Source: WHSW01 sp963722175 (GTDB lineage Bacteria; Actinomycetota; Thermoleophilia; Solirubrobacterales; 70-9). Taken from it: DNA of 64,000 bases. The DNA lies in contig CAVRKA010000004.1 of the NCBI GenBank assembly GCA_963722175.1, forward strand, positions 496,001 to 560,000, given 5' to 3'. The position numbers and the translations under genes are program-made. Positions 32,535-40,867 of this stretch are shown in pieces. The notes under the pieces are model-generated. The model had not been told where the DNA came from. It was given only the letters and a program-made list of their open reading frames with translations, and ran no database searches. How positions within the stretch are numbered: position 1 is the stretch's first letter; every line of letters starts with the position of its first letter.

Positions 32535-33692
32535 GTGCGGAACCTGTCGCTCTTGGTGGGGGTGATCGCGGCCACAGCTTCGGCCGCCGTCTTGGCTGCC
32601 GGCGCTTCCGCCGCCCCCCAGACCTTCACCCCGGTGATCATGGACTCCGTAGCGGAGCCGCGCTGGTTTCGGGGAATCGACAACCGCGTGCATCTCGAGT
32701 ACGAGCTGCGGCTCACGAACGGCTTGCCGGTCGACGTCACCGTGACCAAGCTCGTCGCCCGCCGCCGCCCAGGCGGCGGCAAGCTGATCGACCTCAGCGG
32801 CGACGAGCTCGCGGCGGCGATCTCCCCGGTCGCCGAGCCGTCGGTCAGCGGCGCGCGCCTCTCGCCCAGCTCCGCCTCGTTCGCCTACCTCGACATCACG
32901 GTCGGGAACCCCCGGCGATTGCCAACGCGGATCGTGCACACGATCACCACCGAGGCAGACCCAGGGCTGCCGATCCCGGCGACCAACGTCGACACCGGCG
33001 CAAAGACCCTCGTCCACCAGGGGCCGCCGGTGAGGATCGACGCTCCGCTCTCCGGCCCCAGCTGGGCCGCGATCATCGGTGCGCACCGGCGCGCAGTGCA
33101 ACCGGTCAACGGGATCTATCGCAACGGGCAGCGCTACGCGATCGACTGGAACCGCCTCGATGCCGAGAACCGTCCCGCGTTCGGCGACCCGGCCTCGTTC
33201 TCCAGCAACCCGAGCTACGGCGCTGCGGTGCTCGCCGTCGGGGACGCCAAGGTCGTCCAGGCAGTCGACGGGATCGCCGACCAGCCCCCGGACAGCTTCA
33301 CGCCGGTCGGGCTGGACCAGGCCGACGGCAACTACGTGATCCTGAAGCTGTCGAAGGGCGTGTATGCCGGGTACGCCCACCTGATCCCCGAGACCGTCGC
33401 GGTGAAGCGCGGCGACACGGTCGAGTCGGGCGACAAGCTCGGCGAACTGGGCAACTCCGGAAACTCCGACGGCCCGCACCTGCACTTCCAGATGATGACC
33501 GCGCCGTCGCTGCTCGCCTCGGACGCGCTGCCGTTCGAGCTGCGCCGCTTCCGGCTGCGAGGGATCGTGCCGTCGCTCGACGCGTTCGGCCAGGCATACG
33601 TCGGCCAGACCCCGGTTCCGTTCTCCACCGACGGCGCCGGGCCGTATCGCAACCGCGGGCCGGTGGGGCTCGACATCCTCGATCTGCCGTAG
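32535..33692 (+). CDS. Secreted M23 (LytM)-family peptidase-like protein
   Basis: The 385-residue product has a signal peptide (LSLLVGVIAATASAAVLAAG), an unassigned N-terminal beta-rich domain, and a C-terminal LytM domain with GNYVILKLSKGVYAGYAHLI, GDKLGELGNSGNSDGPHLHF. The HLH zinc motif is present, but the first ligand motif HxGxD appears as QRYAIDW, so the first His is missing and catalytic activity is uncertain. Substrate would be peptidoglycan or a surface protein. The GTG at 32535 is the first start in frame. Confidence 0.78.
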   Translation: MRNLSLLVGVIAATASAAVLAAGASAAPQTFTPVIMDSVAEPRWFRGIDNRVHLEYELRLTNGLPVDVTVTKLVARRRPGGGKLIDLSGDELAAAISPVAEPSVSGARLSPSSASFAYLDITVGNPRRLPTRIVHTITTEADPGLPIPATNVDTGAKTLVHQGPPVRIDAPLSGPSWAAIIGAHRRAVQPVNGIYRNGQRYAIDWNRLDAENRPAFGDPASFSSNPSYGAAVLAVGDAKVVQAVDGIADQPPDSFTPVGLDQADGNYVILKLSKGVYAGYAHLIPETVAVKRGDTVESGDKLGELGNSGNSDGPHLHFQMMTAPSLLASDALPFELRRFRLRGIVPSLDAFGQAYVGQTPVPFSTDGAGPYRNRGPVGLDILDLP

Positions 33693-33737
33693 CCGGCTTT
33701 CGTGCCACCGGCGCTCGAAACAGCGATACTCACGCGG

Positions 33738-34421
33738 ATGGGGGCGGAATCCGCCGAGTTGATCTCACGCGTGCCGTTATTCGCCGAGCTGTCGGACATG
33801 GAGCTCGAGCAGATCGGCTCCGTGGCGATCCCGCGCTCCTATCCGAAGGGGGTGCGCGTCTTCCACGAGGGCGATCACTCCGACGCTTGCTACATCGTTC
33901 GGTCCGGCGACCTGCGGGTCACCCGCGAGCACTCCGATGGTCGCGCGATCGCGCTGGCGACGCTCGGAGCCGGCGACATCTTCGGCGAGCTCGCGATGCT
34001 CGACGGCGGGACCCGCTCGGCGAGCGTCGAGACGCTGTCGGACGCCGAGCTGCTGGCGCTCCCCGCCTCGGACGTCCGCCGGGTGATCGCCGCCCATGGC
34101 GACATCGCCGCGAAGCTGATTGTCGCGATCACCCGCCGGTTGCGCGAGACCAACGAACGCGTCGCCCGCCAGTCGTTTCAGACCGTCCCCAGCCGCGTCG
34201 CCGGGGTGCTGTCGCAGCTGATCGCCGAGGAGGCGATCCCCGTCGAGCGCAGCGGCATCACCGTGCGGATGACCCAGGCGGACCTCGCCCAGCTCGCCGG
34301 CACCTCGCGGGAGAGCGTCAGCCGCTTCCTGGCAACGCTCGAACGGGCCGGGGTGGTCTCGGTCGGCCGCGGACGGGTGACGGTCCTCGAGCCGCGCCGG
34401 TTGCGCGCGTACATCTTCTAG
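33738..34421 (+). CDS. Crp/Fnr-family transcriptional regulator
   Basis: The 227-residue protein has an N-terminal cyclic-nucleotide-binding beta barrel (VFHEGDHSDACYIVRSGDLR, GDIFGELAMLDGGTRSASV) and a C-terminal winged helix with MTQADLAQLAGTSRESVSRF. No cysteine cluster typical of FNR is visible, so the effector is more likely a nucleotide or another small ligand. The ATG at 33738 is preferred over a GTG at 33702. Targets are unknown. Confidence 0.85.
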   Translation: MGAESAELISRVPLFAELSDMELEQIGSVAIPRSYPKGVRVFHEGDHSDACYIVRSGDLRVTREHSDGRAIALATLGAGDIFGELAMLDGGTRSASVETLSDAELLALPASDVRRVIAAHGDIAAKLIVAITRRLRETNERVARQSFQTVPSRVAGVLSQLIAEEAIPVERSGITVRMTQADLAQLAGTSRESVSRFLATLERAGVVSVGRGRVTVLEPRRLRAYIF

Positions 34422-34433
34422 CGGGATCACGAC

Positions 34434-35087
34434 GTGGCCGAGCGGTTCGAACGCCAGCGGACGTCGATGGTGGAGCGCCAGCTGCGCCGGCGTGGGATCG
34501 CCGACGAGCGCGTGCTGGCAGCGATGGCGGCGGTGCCGCGGGAGCTGTTCGTCGAGGAGCGCCTCGCCGGTCGCGCCTATGCCGACTCGGCGTTGCCGAT
34601 CGGCGACGAGCAGACGATCTCTCAGCCCTGGATCGTGGCGGCGATCTGCCAGGCGCTCGAGCTGCGCGGCCACGAGACGGTGCTCGAGATCGGCACCGGG
34701 TCCGGCTACTCGGCCGCCGTCCTCGCCCACCTGGCCGCCGAGGTGATCAGCATCGAGCGCTTTGCGCGTCTGGCCCGGGAGGCGGCGGAGCGGCTCGAGC
34801 AGCTCGATGTCGCCGACCGGGTCGAGATCCGGGTTGGCGACGGCACCCTGGGAGTGCCGCAGGACGCGCCGTTCGACGCGATCGCGGTCCACGCTTCGGC
34901 GCCCGCGCCGCCCCCGGCGCTGCTCGAACAGCTCGCCCCCGGCGGGCGGCTCGTGCTCCCGGTCGCCGAGCCGGGCGCCGACGTGCTGATCTCGCTGACC
35001 AAGACCGCGGACGGCCTCGAGGAGCGCCGGATCGCACCGTGCCGGTTTGTGCCCCTCGTCGGTGAGCACGGGTTCGGCGAGCGATAG
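34434..35087 (+). CDS. pcm: Protein-L-isoaspartate(D-aspartate) O-methyltransferase
   Basis: The 217-residue enzyme methylates isoaspartyl residues to start protein repair. It has ERQLRRRGIADERVLAAM, the QTISQPWIVA motif, VLEIGTGSGYSAAVLAHL as SAM motif I, and the C-terminal GGRLVLPV and RFVPLVGEHGF. The GTG at 34434 is close downstream of the Crp gene stop. A TAG stop at 35085 also forms part of a TAGGCT hexamer that may promote the next gene. Confidence 0.9.
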   Translation: MAERFERQRTSMVERQLRRRGIADERVLAAMAAVPRELFVEERLAGRAYADSALPIGDEQTISQPWIVAAICQALELRGHETVLEIGTGSGYSAAVLAHLAAEVISIERFARLAREAAERLEQLDVADRVEIRVGDGTLGVPQDAPFDAIAVHASAPAPPPALLEQLAPGGRLVLPVAEPGADVLISLTKTADGLEERRIAPCRFVPLVGEHGFGER

Positions 35088-35099
35088 GCTGGCGCCCTC

Positions 35100-35498
35100 A
35101 TGCCCCACGGCTTCTACGCCCTCAACTTCTTCTCGCCGGCCTTCGTCGATCAGCTGAAGCGCGGTCGCAAGACCGCCACGATCCGCCTCGGCGACAAGTC
35201 GCGCAAGTACGAGCGTGGCCAGCTGCTCTGGATCACGATCGGCCACCACCACAGCCCGCGGGAGAAGATCTTCACCGCGGTGATCGACGACGTCGAGGTG
35301 AAGAAGGCCCGGGAGCTCTCGCCCCGCGACATCGAGCACGACAACCCCGAGTTCCGCCGGGTCGAGGAGACGCTCAGCTTCATGCGTCAGATCTACGGCC
35401 GCGAAATCGACCTCGAGGAGACCGTCACCGTGGTCCGCTTCTCGCGCGTCCACGAGCCGCCGCTCGGGTTCGGCGACGGCGAGCCGTCCAGAAACTAG
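35100..35498 (+). CDS. ASCH-domain protein
   Basis: The 132-residue product has the ASCH fold pattern, with NFFSPAFVDQLKRGRKTATIR and LGDKSRKYERGQLLWITIG near the N terminus and VVRFSRVHEPP at the C terminus. ASCH domains bind RNA or nucleotides and may act in modification, and the role here is unknown. TAGGCT ends nine bases before the ATG, suggesting a leaderless transcript. It overlaps the next gene by one base. Confidence 0.78.
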   Translation: MPHGFYALNFFSPAFVDQLKRGRKTATIRLGDKSRKYERGQLLWITIGHHHSPREKIFTAVIDDVEVKKARELSPRDIEHDNPEFRRVEETLSFMRQIYGREIDLEETVTVVRFSRVHEPPLGFGDGEPSRN

Positions 35499-35974
35499 TG
35501 CCGGTCGACTACCGCTTCCTGACCACCTGGCTGCTCGAATCGCCGCGGGAGCCGATCTGGGACGTCATCTACGACCAGCAGGCATGGCCGTCGTGGTGGC
35601 GTGGGGTGGAGGACGTGGTCGAGATCGAGCCCGGCGACGAGACCGGCGTCGGCTCGCATTCACGCTTGACCTGGCGCTCGAAGCTGCCCTACGACCTGGT
35701 CTTCGAGGCAAGGACGCGCACGGTCGACAAGCCGCGCCTGATCGAGGCCGACGCGTTCGGCGAGCTCACCGGCATCGGCCGGTGGCGGTTGTTCGAGCAG
35801 GACGGCGTCACCGCGGTGCTCTACGAGTGGAACGTTCACACCACCAAGCGGTGGATGAACGCGATGGCCCCCCTGCTGAAGCCCGTGTTCGAGTGGAACC
35901 ACAACTGGGTGATGCGAAACGGCGGCACGGGGATCGCGGAGCTGCTCGGGGTGAGGTTGCTGGCGAGCGATTGA
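35498..35974 (+). CDS. SRPBCC (START-like) lipid-binding-fold protein
   Basis: The 158-residue product has the polyketide cyclase/START-like arrangement: FLTTWLLESPREPIWDVIYD, then a curved sheet (GVGSHSRLTWRSKLPYDLVF, RLIEADAFGELTGIGRWRLF) and a long C-terminal helix (NAMAPLLKPVFEWNHNWVMRN). It probably binds a hydrophobic ligand, unknown. The GTG at 35498 shares its first base with the stop of the ASCH gene, so they are co-translated. Confidence 0.78.
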   Translation: MPVDYRFLTTWLLESPREPIWDVIYDQQAWPSWWRGVEDVVEIEPGDETGVGSHSRLTWRSKLPYDLVFEARTRTVDKPRLIEADAFGELTGIGRWRLFEQDGVTAVLYEWNVHTTKRWMNAMAPLLKPVFEWNHNWVMRNGGTGIAELLGVRLLASD

Positions 35975-35996
35975 GGCGCGGTGGTCCGGCCTCGGA

Positions 35997-37022
35997 TCAG
36001 CGTGCCGGTCGCTTCAGCTTCACCTGAACCGGTGGGACCACGGTCCCGTCGTCGAGCTCGACGTTGAGCCAGACCTTCGCCGAGCGGCGCTTGGCGAGCA
36101 GGCGCTTGCCGGCGCGCTTGAGCTTGGCGCGAACGGTCTTCGACTTGCCGGCCGGGATCGAGAGGTTCGCGGCGGCGTAGGTCTTCGTCCGCTTTGCCGG
36201 CGCGCGCGCGAGGATCCGCTTGTCAGCCTGCTGGTTCTGGAGCAGCAGGCTGCCGTCGCAGGCGCTCGTCAGGTTGCAGGCCAGCTCGAGCAGCGCCTTG
36301 CCCCGGGCGACGCGGGCAGCGGTGCCATCGAGGGTCACCGCCGTGTCACCACCACCGCCTCCTCCTCCGCCCCCACCGCCACCGCCACCGAGCGGCTCCC
36401 AGTCGGCGTTGAACAGGACCGTGGCGCCGGACGTTCCGTAGGACCCCGCCCGCTCCTCGCCCTTCGTCCAGGCCGGAAGCCAGATGCCGACACTGGCGTT
36501 CGGGTCGGTGCTGGCCGGGATCGGCACGTTGGGGCTCAGCACCGAGAGCGCCAGGTGGTCGTCGATGTAGACGCCGCTCGGCTCTGGCGATCCTGACTGC
36601 TTGACCCGCAGGTTGGTGTTGACCGTGGTGGTCGAGTTCGGCGTCGGCGTGAAGACCGCGCTGGTGTCGATCGCCTTGCAGCAGATGTAGGTCGGGTGGC
36701 CGGGATCGTTGGGGTTTTCCTGTCGCAGCGCCTCCTCGACAACGATCTGCATCGGCCCCGTCACGGGACCCACCTTGACCCGGACGCGCGTGATCGTCCC
36801 CTCGCCGATCGGCGGGAAGAAGTTCTCGCCGGTGACCAGGTTGGTCGACTCGGCCGAGCAGCTCGAGAAGTTGTAGTAGGGGGCGCCGATGTCGTTGCAC
36901 GCGAACTGGTTGTCGGCCTCACGGCTCAGGTCGGCGCCGAAGGTCGTCGCGCCCGCGGCCGGTCCGGCCCAGATCATGGTCGCGACGATCGCGGCAAGGC
37001 ACCCTCCGAGGACGCGCATCAT
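35997..37022 (-). CDS. Secreted hypothetical protein with a long poly-glycine linker
   Basis: The 341-residue product starts with a signal peptide (GGCLAAIVATMIWAGPAAGA), then a Cys-containing beta-rich domain, a run of about 15 glycines near residue 217, and a basic C-terminal beta-sandwich-like domain (KTYAAANLSIPAGKSKTVRA, LLAKRRSAKVWLNVELDDG) that resembles a cell-wall-associated module. I do not recognise a named family. Two ATGs at 37022 and 37019 are possible starts. Confidence 0.65.
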   Translation of the reverse strand: MMRVLGGCLAAIVATMIWAGPAAGATTFGADLSREADNQFACNDIGAPYYNFSSCSAESTNLVTGENFFPPIGEGTITRVRVKVGPVTGPMQIVVEEALRQENPNDPGHPTYICCKAIDTSAVFTPTPNSTTTVNTNLRVKQSGSPEPSGVYIDDHLALSVLSPNVPIPASTDPNASVGIWLPAWTKGEERAGSYGTSGATVLFNADWEPLGGGGGGGGGGGGGGDTAVTLDGTAARVARGKALLELACNLTSACDGSLLLQNQQADKRILARAPAKRTKTYAAANLSIPAGKSKTVRAKLKRAGKRLLAKRRSAKVWLNVELDDGTVVPPVQVKLKRPAR

Positions 37023-37082
37023 GTGGCCATTATCAAGGGTGGCCGTCCAACCGACGTCCAACGGTCCGGCGCGCCCCTTGAA

Positions 37083-37103
37083 TCTAAGTGTTTACGGCTT
37101 AGA
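37083..37103. promoter_or_regulatory. Inverted repeat upstream of groES
   Basis: TCTAAG (37083-37088) and CTTAGA (37098-37103) form a 6-bp inverted repeat with a 9-base spacer, the same geometry as a CIRCE arm pair but with different sequence. It lies 43 bases upstream of the CIRCE operator. It may be a second operator or chance. Confidence 0.3.
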
Positions 37104-37146
37104 TACGCGAATGTGGAGCGACGGCCGCTACACTGCGTGGGCGACT

Positions 37147-37173
37147 TTGGCACTCTGATATGTAGAGTGCCAA
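37147..37173 (+). promoter_or_regulatory. CIRCE operator (HrcA-binding site) of groES-groEL
   Basis: TTGGCACTC, nine bases, GAGTGCCAA is a perfect 9-9-9 inverted repeat. It matches the CIRCE consensus TTAGCACTC-N9-GAGTGCTAA with the same substitution in each arm (A to G and T to C). It sits 37 bases before the groES start. HrcA itself is not encoded in the window. Confidence 0.88.
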
Positions 37174-37210
37174 GCGAGACTTCGAAATCGACAACCGGAG
37201 GTAACCAGGA

Positions 37211-37501
37211 ATGAACTTGAAGCCCCTCGGCGATCGGGTGATCGTCCAGGCAATCGAGGAGGAGGAGACGACCGCTAGCGGCATCGTCCTCCCGGACACC
37301 GCGAAGGAGAAGCCCCAGAAGGGCAAGGTCGTCGCCGTCGGCGATGGCGCTTGGGACGAGGACGGCGAGAAGCGGATTCCGCTCGACGTCGCGGAGGGCG
37401 ACGAGGTCCTCTACAGCAAGTACGGCGGCACCGAGGTCAAGGTCGACGGCGACGAGCTGCTCGTGCTGCGCGAGTCCGACGTCCTGGCGAAAGTCGTCTA
37501 G
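37211..37501 (+). CDS. groES: Co-chaperonin GroES
   Basis: The 96-residue protein forms the heptameric lid of the GroEL chaperonin. It has LKPLGDRVIVQAIEEEETTASGI at the N terminus (mobile loop TASGIVLPDTAKEKPQKGKV) and the C-terminal VLYSKYGGTEVKVDGDELL. The start is supported by CGGAGGTAA upstream. It is transcribed with groEL, 70 bases downstream, under the CIRCE operator at 37147-37173. Confidence 0.96.
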   Translation: MNLKPLGDRVIVQAIEEEETTASGIVLPDTAKEKPQKGKVVAVGDGAWDEDGEKRIPLDVAEGDEVLYSKYGGTEVKVDGDELLVLRESDVLAKVV

Positions 37502-37571
37502 GGAATCTGCTGACCCGGCCGTCCGCTTGCGGACGGGCGGAACGTTCTTAATTCGAAGGAGGAATTGAAAC

Positions 37572-39200
37572 ATGGCTCATAAGGAGCTCAAGTACGACGC
37601 GGAGGCTCGGGCGGCGCTGCAGGAAGGCGTCGACGCCGTTGCCAACGCGGTCAAGGTCACGCTCGGCCCGAAGGGCCGTTACGTCGTCCTCGACAAGAAG
37701 TTCGGCGCGCCGACGATCACCAACGACGGGGTGACGATCGCGCGCGAGATCGAGATCGAGGACGTGTTCGCAAACCAGGGCGCCCAGCTCGTCCGCGAGG
37801 TCGCCACGGCGACCAACGACGTCGCCGGCGACGGGACGACGACCGCGACCCTGCTGGCGCAGACGATCGTCCGCCACGGGCTCAAGAACGTGGCGGCCGG
37901 CGCGAACCCGCTGGCGCTTCGCCGCGGGATCGAGCGGGCGGTCGACCAGGTGGTCTCGGACCTCCGCGACAAGCAGTCGAAGGAGGTCGGCGGCAAGGAG
38001 CAGATCGCTCGCGTCGCCGCGATCTCGGCGGCCGACGAGGAGATCGGGAACATCATCGCCGACGCGATCGAGAAGGTCGGCAAGGACGGCGTGGTGAACG
38101 TCGAGGAGGGCCAGACCTTCGGGATGGAGCTCGAGTTCACCGAGGGGATGCAGTTCGACAAGGGCTACATCTCGCCGTACATGATCACCGACCAGGATCG
38201 GATGGAGGCGGTGCTCGAGGACCCGTACATCCTGATCGCCAACCAGAAGATCGGCTCGGTCCGCGACCTGCTGCCGGTGCTCGAGCAGGTGATGCAGTCG
38301 GGCAAGCCGCTCGTGATCGTCGCCGAGGACGTCGAGGGTGAGGCGCTTGCGACGCTGGTCGTCAACAAGCTCCGCGGCACCTTCACCGGTGTGTCGGTCA
38401 AGGCGCCGGGCTTCGGCGACCGCCGCAAGCGGATGCTCGAGGACATCGCGATCCTCACCGGTGGCGAGGTGATCACCGAGGAGATGGGCCTGAAGCTCGA
38501 GAACACGCAGGTCGCGCAGCTCGGGCACGCTCGCCGGGTCGTCGTCTCCAAGGACACGACGACGATCATCGACGGCGCCGGCGAGAAGTCGGGGATCGAG
38601 GGCCGGATCAACCAGATCCGCTCCGAGATCGAGAACACCGACTCCGATTTCGACCGCGAGAAGCTCCAGGAACGCCTGGCGAAGCTCGCGGGCGGGGTCG
38701 CCGTGGTCAAGGTCGGCGCTGCCACCGAGACCGAGATGAAGGAGAAGAAGCACCGCGTCGAGGACGCCCTGCAGGCGACTCGGGCGGCGCTCGAGGAGGG
38801 CATCGTCCCGGGAGGCGGCGTCGCGCTGCTGAACGCGGTCGGTGCGATCGAGTCGAACGGCCTCGAGGCCGATGAGGCGACGGGCGCGGAGATCATCCGC
38901 CGCTCGCTCGAGGAGCCGATCCGCCAGATCGCGGAGAACTCAGGGCTCGAGGGATCGGTCGTCGTCAACAAGATCCAGGGCCTGAAGCCGGGCGAGGGTC
39001 TGAACGCCGAGACCGGCGATTACGGCGACCTGATCAAGGCCGGGGTCATCGACCCGACCATGGTCACGCGCTCGGCGCTGCAGAACGCGGCCTCGATCGC
39101 CAAGAACATCCTCACCACCGAGGCGATCGTCGCCGAGCCGCCGGAGAAGGACGGCGGCGGCATGCCGGGCGGTATGCCGGACATGGGCGGGATGATGTAA
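37572..39200 (+). CDS. groEL: Chaperonin GroEL
   Basis: The 542-residue chaperonin has the expected length and domains, with the ATP-binding GPKGRYVVLDKKFGAPTITN, VAGDGTTTATLLAQ, KVGKDGVVNVEEGQTFG and VPGGGVALLNAV. The C-terminal tail GGMPGGMPDMGGMM is typical of a folding chaperonin, unlike the His-rich tail of some actinobacterial second copies. The start is preceded by AAGGAGGAA. Transcription ends at the hairpin at 39262-39290. Confidence 0.97.
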   Translation: MAHKELKYDAEARAALQEGVDAVANAVKVTLGPKGRYVVLDKKFGAPTITNDGVTIAREIEIEDVFANQGAQLVREVATATNDVAGDGTTTATLLAQTIVRHGLKNVAAGANPLALRRGIERAVDQVVSDLRDKQSKEVGGKEQIARVAAISAADEEIGNIIADAIEKVGKDGVVNVEEGQTFGMELEFTEGMQFDKGYISPYMITDQDRMEAVLEDPYILIANQKIGSVRDLLPVLEQVMQSGKPLVIVAEDVEGEALATLVVNKLRGTFTGVSVKAPGFGDRRKRMLEDIAILTGGEVITEEMGLKLENTQVAQLGHARRVVVSKDTTTIIDGAGEKSGIEGRINQIRSEIENTDSDFDREKLQERLAKLAGGVAVVKVGAATETEMKEKKHRVEDALQATRAALEEGIVPGGGVALLNAVGAIESNGLEADEATGAEIIRRSLEEPIRQIAENSGLEGSVVVNKIQGLKPGEGLNAETGDYGDLIKAGVIDPTMVTRSALQNAASIAKNILTTEAIVAEPPEKDGGGMPGGMPDMGGMM

Positions 39201-39215
39201 CCACGCGTCACAGAC

Positions 39216-39253
39216 CGTGTTTGCGGCGGACGCGAAGCGGAGCAGCAAACGCG
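39216..39253. repeat. GCGAAGC palindrome E between groEL and its terminator
   Basis: The core CGGACGCGAAGCGGAGCA (39227-39244), identical to copy A in lhr, is flanked by CGTGTTTGC and GCAAACGCG, complementary at eight of nine positions. It lies in the groEL 3' untranslated region just before the terminator. Confidence 0.72.
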
Positions 39254-39261
39254 ATTTGTTC

Positions 39262-39290
39262 GAGGGCCCGGCAAGTGCCGGGCCCTCTTT
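39262..39290 (+). terminator. Intrinsic terminator of the groES-groEL operon
   Basis: GAGGGCCCGGCA and TGCCGGGCCCTC form a perfect 12-bp stem with an AG loop, followed by TTTGTG. It lies about 60 bases after the groEL stop. Confidence 0.88.
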
Positions 39291-39338
39291 GTGTCCACGA
39301 ACGTTGCGGCAGCCGAGCCGGCGAAATAGGCTGCGCGC

Positions 39339-40862
39339 GTGTCAGGGACGGACCAGGGCCGACCCCACCGCTGGTCGCCACCGGAGTCGATGCTCTGGCT
39401 CGCGGTCGGTTACTTCGTCGCCTACATCCCGTTCGCGCTCCTGACCAAGGCGCTTTCGTCGGGACTGCTGCCCGGAATGGACGCGGAGGTCGGTGGGCTC
39501 GAGCTGCTCCCGATGGCCTCCGTCGGGGTCCTGGTCGGCGCCGGCATCTACCTGGCGGCGAACGGCTGGTGGCGATACGTCGGCCTCCGTCAGGTCGGCG
39601 GCCGGCTGCGCCGGATGCCGAGCCGGCAGATGATGATCGCCGGCGCGTTCATGGCCGTGATCATCGCGACGACGATCCTCAACTACACCTTCGCCGGCGT
39701 CTCGATCCTGTTCATGATCCTGATGATGCGGGCGGGAACCCTGATCCTCGCCCCGGCCGTCGACGTCGTGCGCCGGCGCCGGATCCGCGCCTACTCGCTC
39801 GTCGCCGTCGCCCTCAGCCTCGTCGCGGTCGTGATCGCGGTCACCGGGGTCGACGCCTACGCGCTCACCTTCGCCGCCGTCCTCAGCCTGCTCGGTTACC
39901 TCGCCGGCTACGTGGGCCGGTTCGAGATCATGAGCCGGGTCGCGAAGACCGGTGACACGCAGGTCGACCGGCGCTACTTCGCTGAGGAGCAGATCTCGGC
40001 GGCAGTGATCATGTTCGCCGCCATCGCGGTGCTGGCGCTGATCGGCGCCGGGTCCGAGCTCGGAACGCTGCGCGACGGCTTCAGCCCGGACTTCATCTTC
40101 TCCCAATCCGGCGCCTGGGCCTTCCTGATCGGGATCTTCTACTCGACGCTCTACGTCTTCGGCACGCTGATCTACCTCGACCCGCGCGAGTACTCGTGGG
40201 CCGTCCCGGTCAACCGCTGCTCGAGCGTGCTCTCGGTCTTCGTCGCCTCCTACGCGCTGGCGTGGCTGTTCGACATCGAGCCGCCGGTGACCGCGGTCCT
40301 GGTCGCGACCGCGTTCGTGCTCCTGGCGGTGGCCGCGCTCAGCTATCCGCAGCTCCGGCGCCTGGTGGCCGGCGGGCCGGCGATCGTCCCCCGCCGCACG
40401 GTGCTGTTCGTCTGCGGCGGCAACACCGGCCGCTCGCCGATCGCCGCGGCGGTCGCCCGTGCCGAGCTCGCCGAGTGGGGAGCGGCGGCCGAGGGCGTCT
40501 ACGCGACCAGCGCCGGGGTCAAGGTCGGTGATCCCGGCACGCCGCTGGCGGCCGAGGCGGCCGGCGCGCTGCGGCAGCTCGGGGTGAGGGCGCACCCGCA
40601 CGGCTCGCAGCCGCTGACCCGCGAGCTCTGCGAACGCGCCGCGGCGATCTTCTGCATGACCGAGGAGCAGCGTGAGGTGGTGCTCGCGCTCGCTCCGGGC
40701 GCGGCCGCGCACACCTTCCGGCTCGACCCGGCCGCCGATCTGGCCGAGCCCGAGCACGGCTCCCAGGATGCCTGGACCAGGTTCGCCGTGCACGCCGCCT
40801 CGCTCGTCCGCCGCCGCCTCGCCGACCTGCTGCAGCCCGGCCTCGAGCCGGCGCCGGCGTAG
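39339..40862 (+). CDS. Membrane protein fused to a low-molecular-weight phosphatase domain
   Basis: The 507-residue protein has about ten transmembrane helices in residues 15-350 (for instance MLWLAVGYFVAYIPFALLT and MMIAGAFMAVIIATTILNYT) and a C-terminal domain from about residue 365 with VLFVCGGNTGRSPIAAAVA. That is the CX5R phosphate loop of low-molecular-weight protein tyrosine phosphatases and arsenate reductases, with the acidic LDPAADLAEPEHGS loop later. The N-terminal half resembles no named family that I recognise. The fusion is unusual. TAGGCT six bases before the GTG suggests a leaderless transcript. Confidence 0.8.
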   Translation: MSGTDQGRPHRWSPPESMLWLAVGYFVAYIPFALLTKALSSGLLPGMDAEVGGLELLPMASVGVLVGAGIYLAANGWWRYVGLRQVGGRLRRMPSRQMMIAGAFMAVIIATTILNYTFAGVSILFMILMMRAGTLILAPAVDVVRRRRIRAYSLVAVALSLVAVVIAVTGVDAYALTFAAVLSLLGYLAGYVGRFEIMSRVAKTGDTQVDRRYFAEEQISAAVIMFAAIAVLALIGAGSELGTLRDGFSPDFIFSQSGAWAFLIGIFYSTLYVFGTLIYLDPREYSWAVPVNRCSSVLSVFVASYALAWLFDIEPPVTAVLVATAFVLLAVAALSYPQLRRLVAGGPAIVPRRTVLFVCGGNTGRSPIAAAVARAELAEWGAAAEGVYATSAGVKVGDPGTPLAAEAAGALRQLGVRAHPHGSQPLTRELCERAAAIFCMTEEQREVVLALAPGAAAHTFRLDPAADLAEPEHGSQDAWTRFAVHAASLVRRRLADLLQPGLEPAPA

Positions 40863-40867
40863 CGCCG

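Noticed and set aside
36300..36420. A possible tandem repeat or CRISPR-like tract in the cca/ccg-rich region
   Set aside because: It is the poly-glycine linker of the gene at 35997-37022, without spacers or repeat units.
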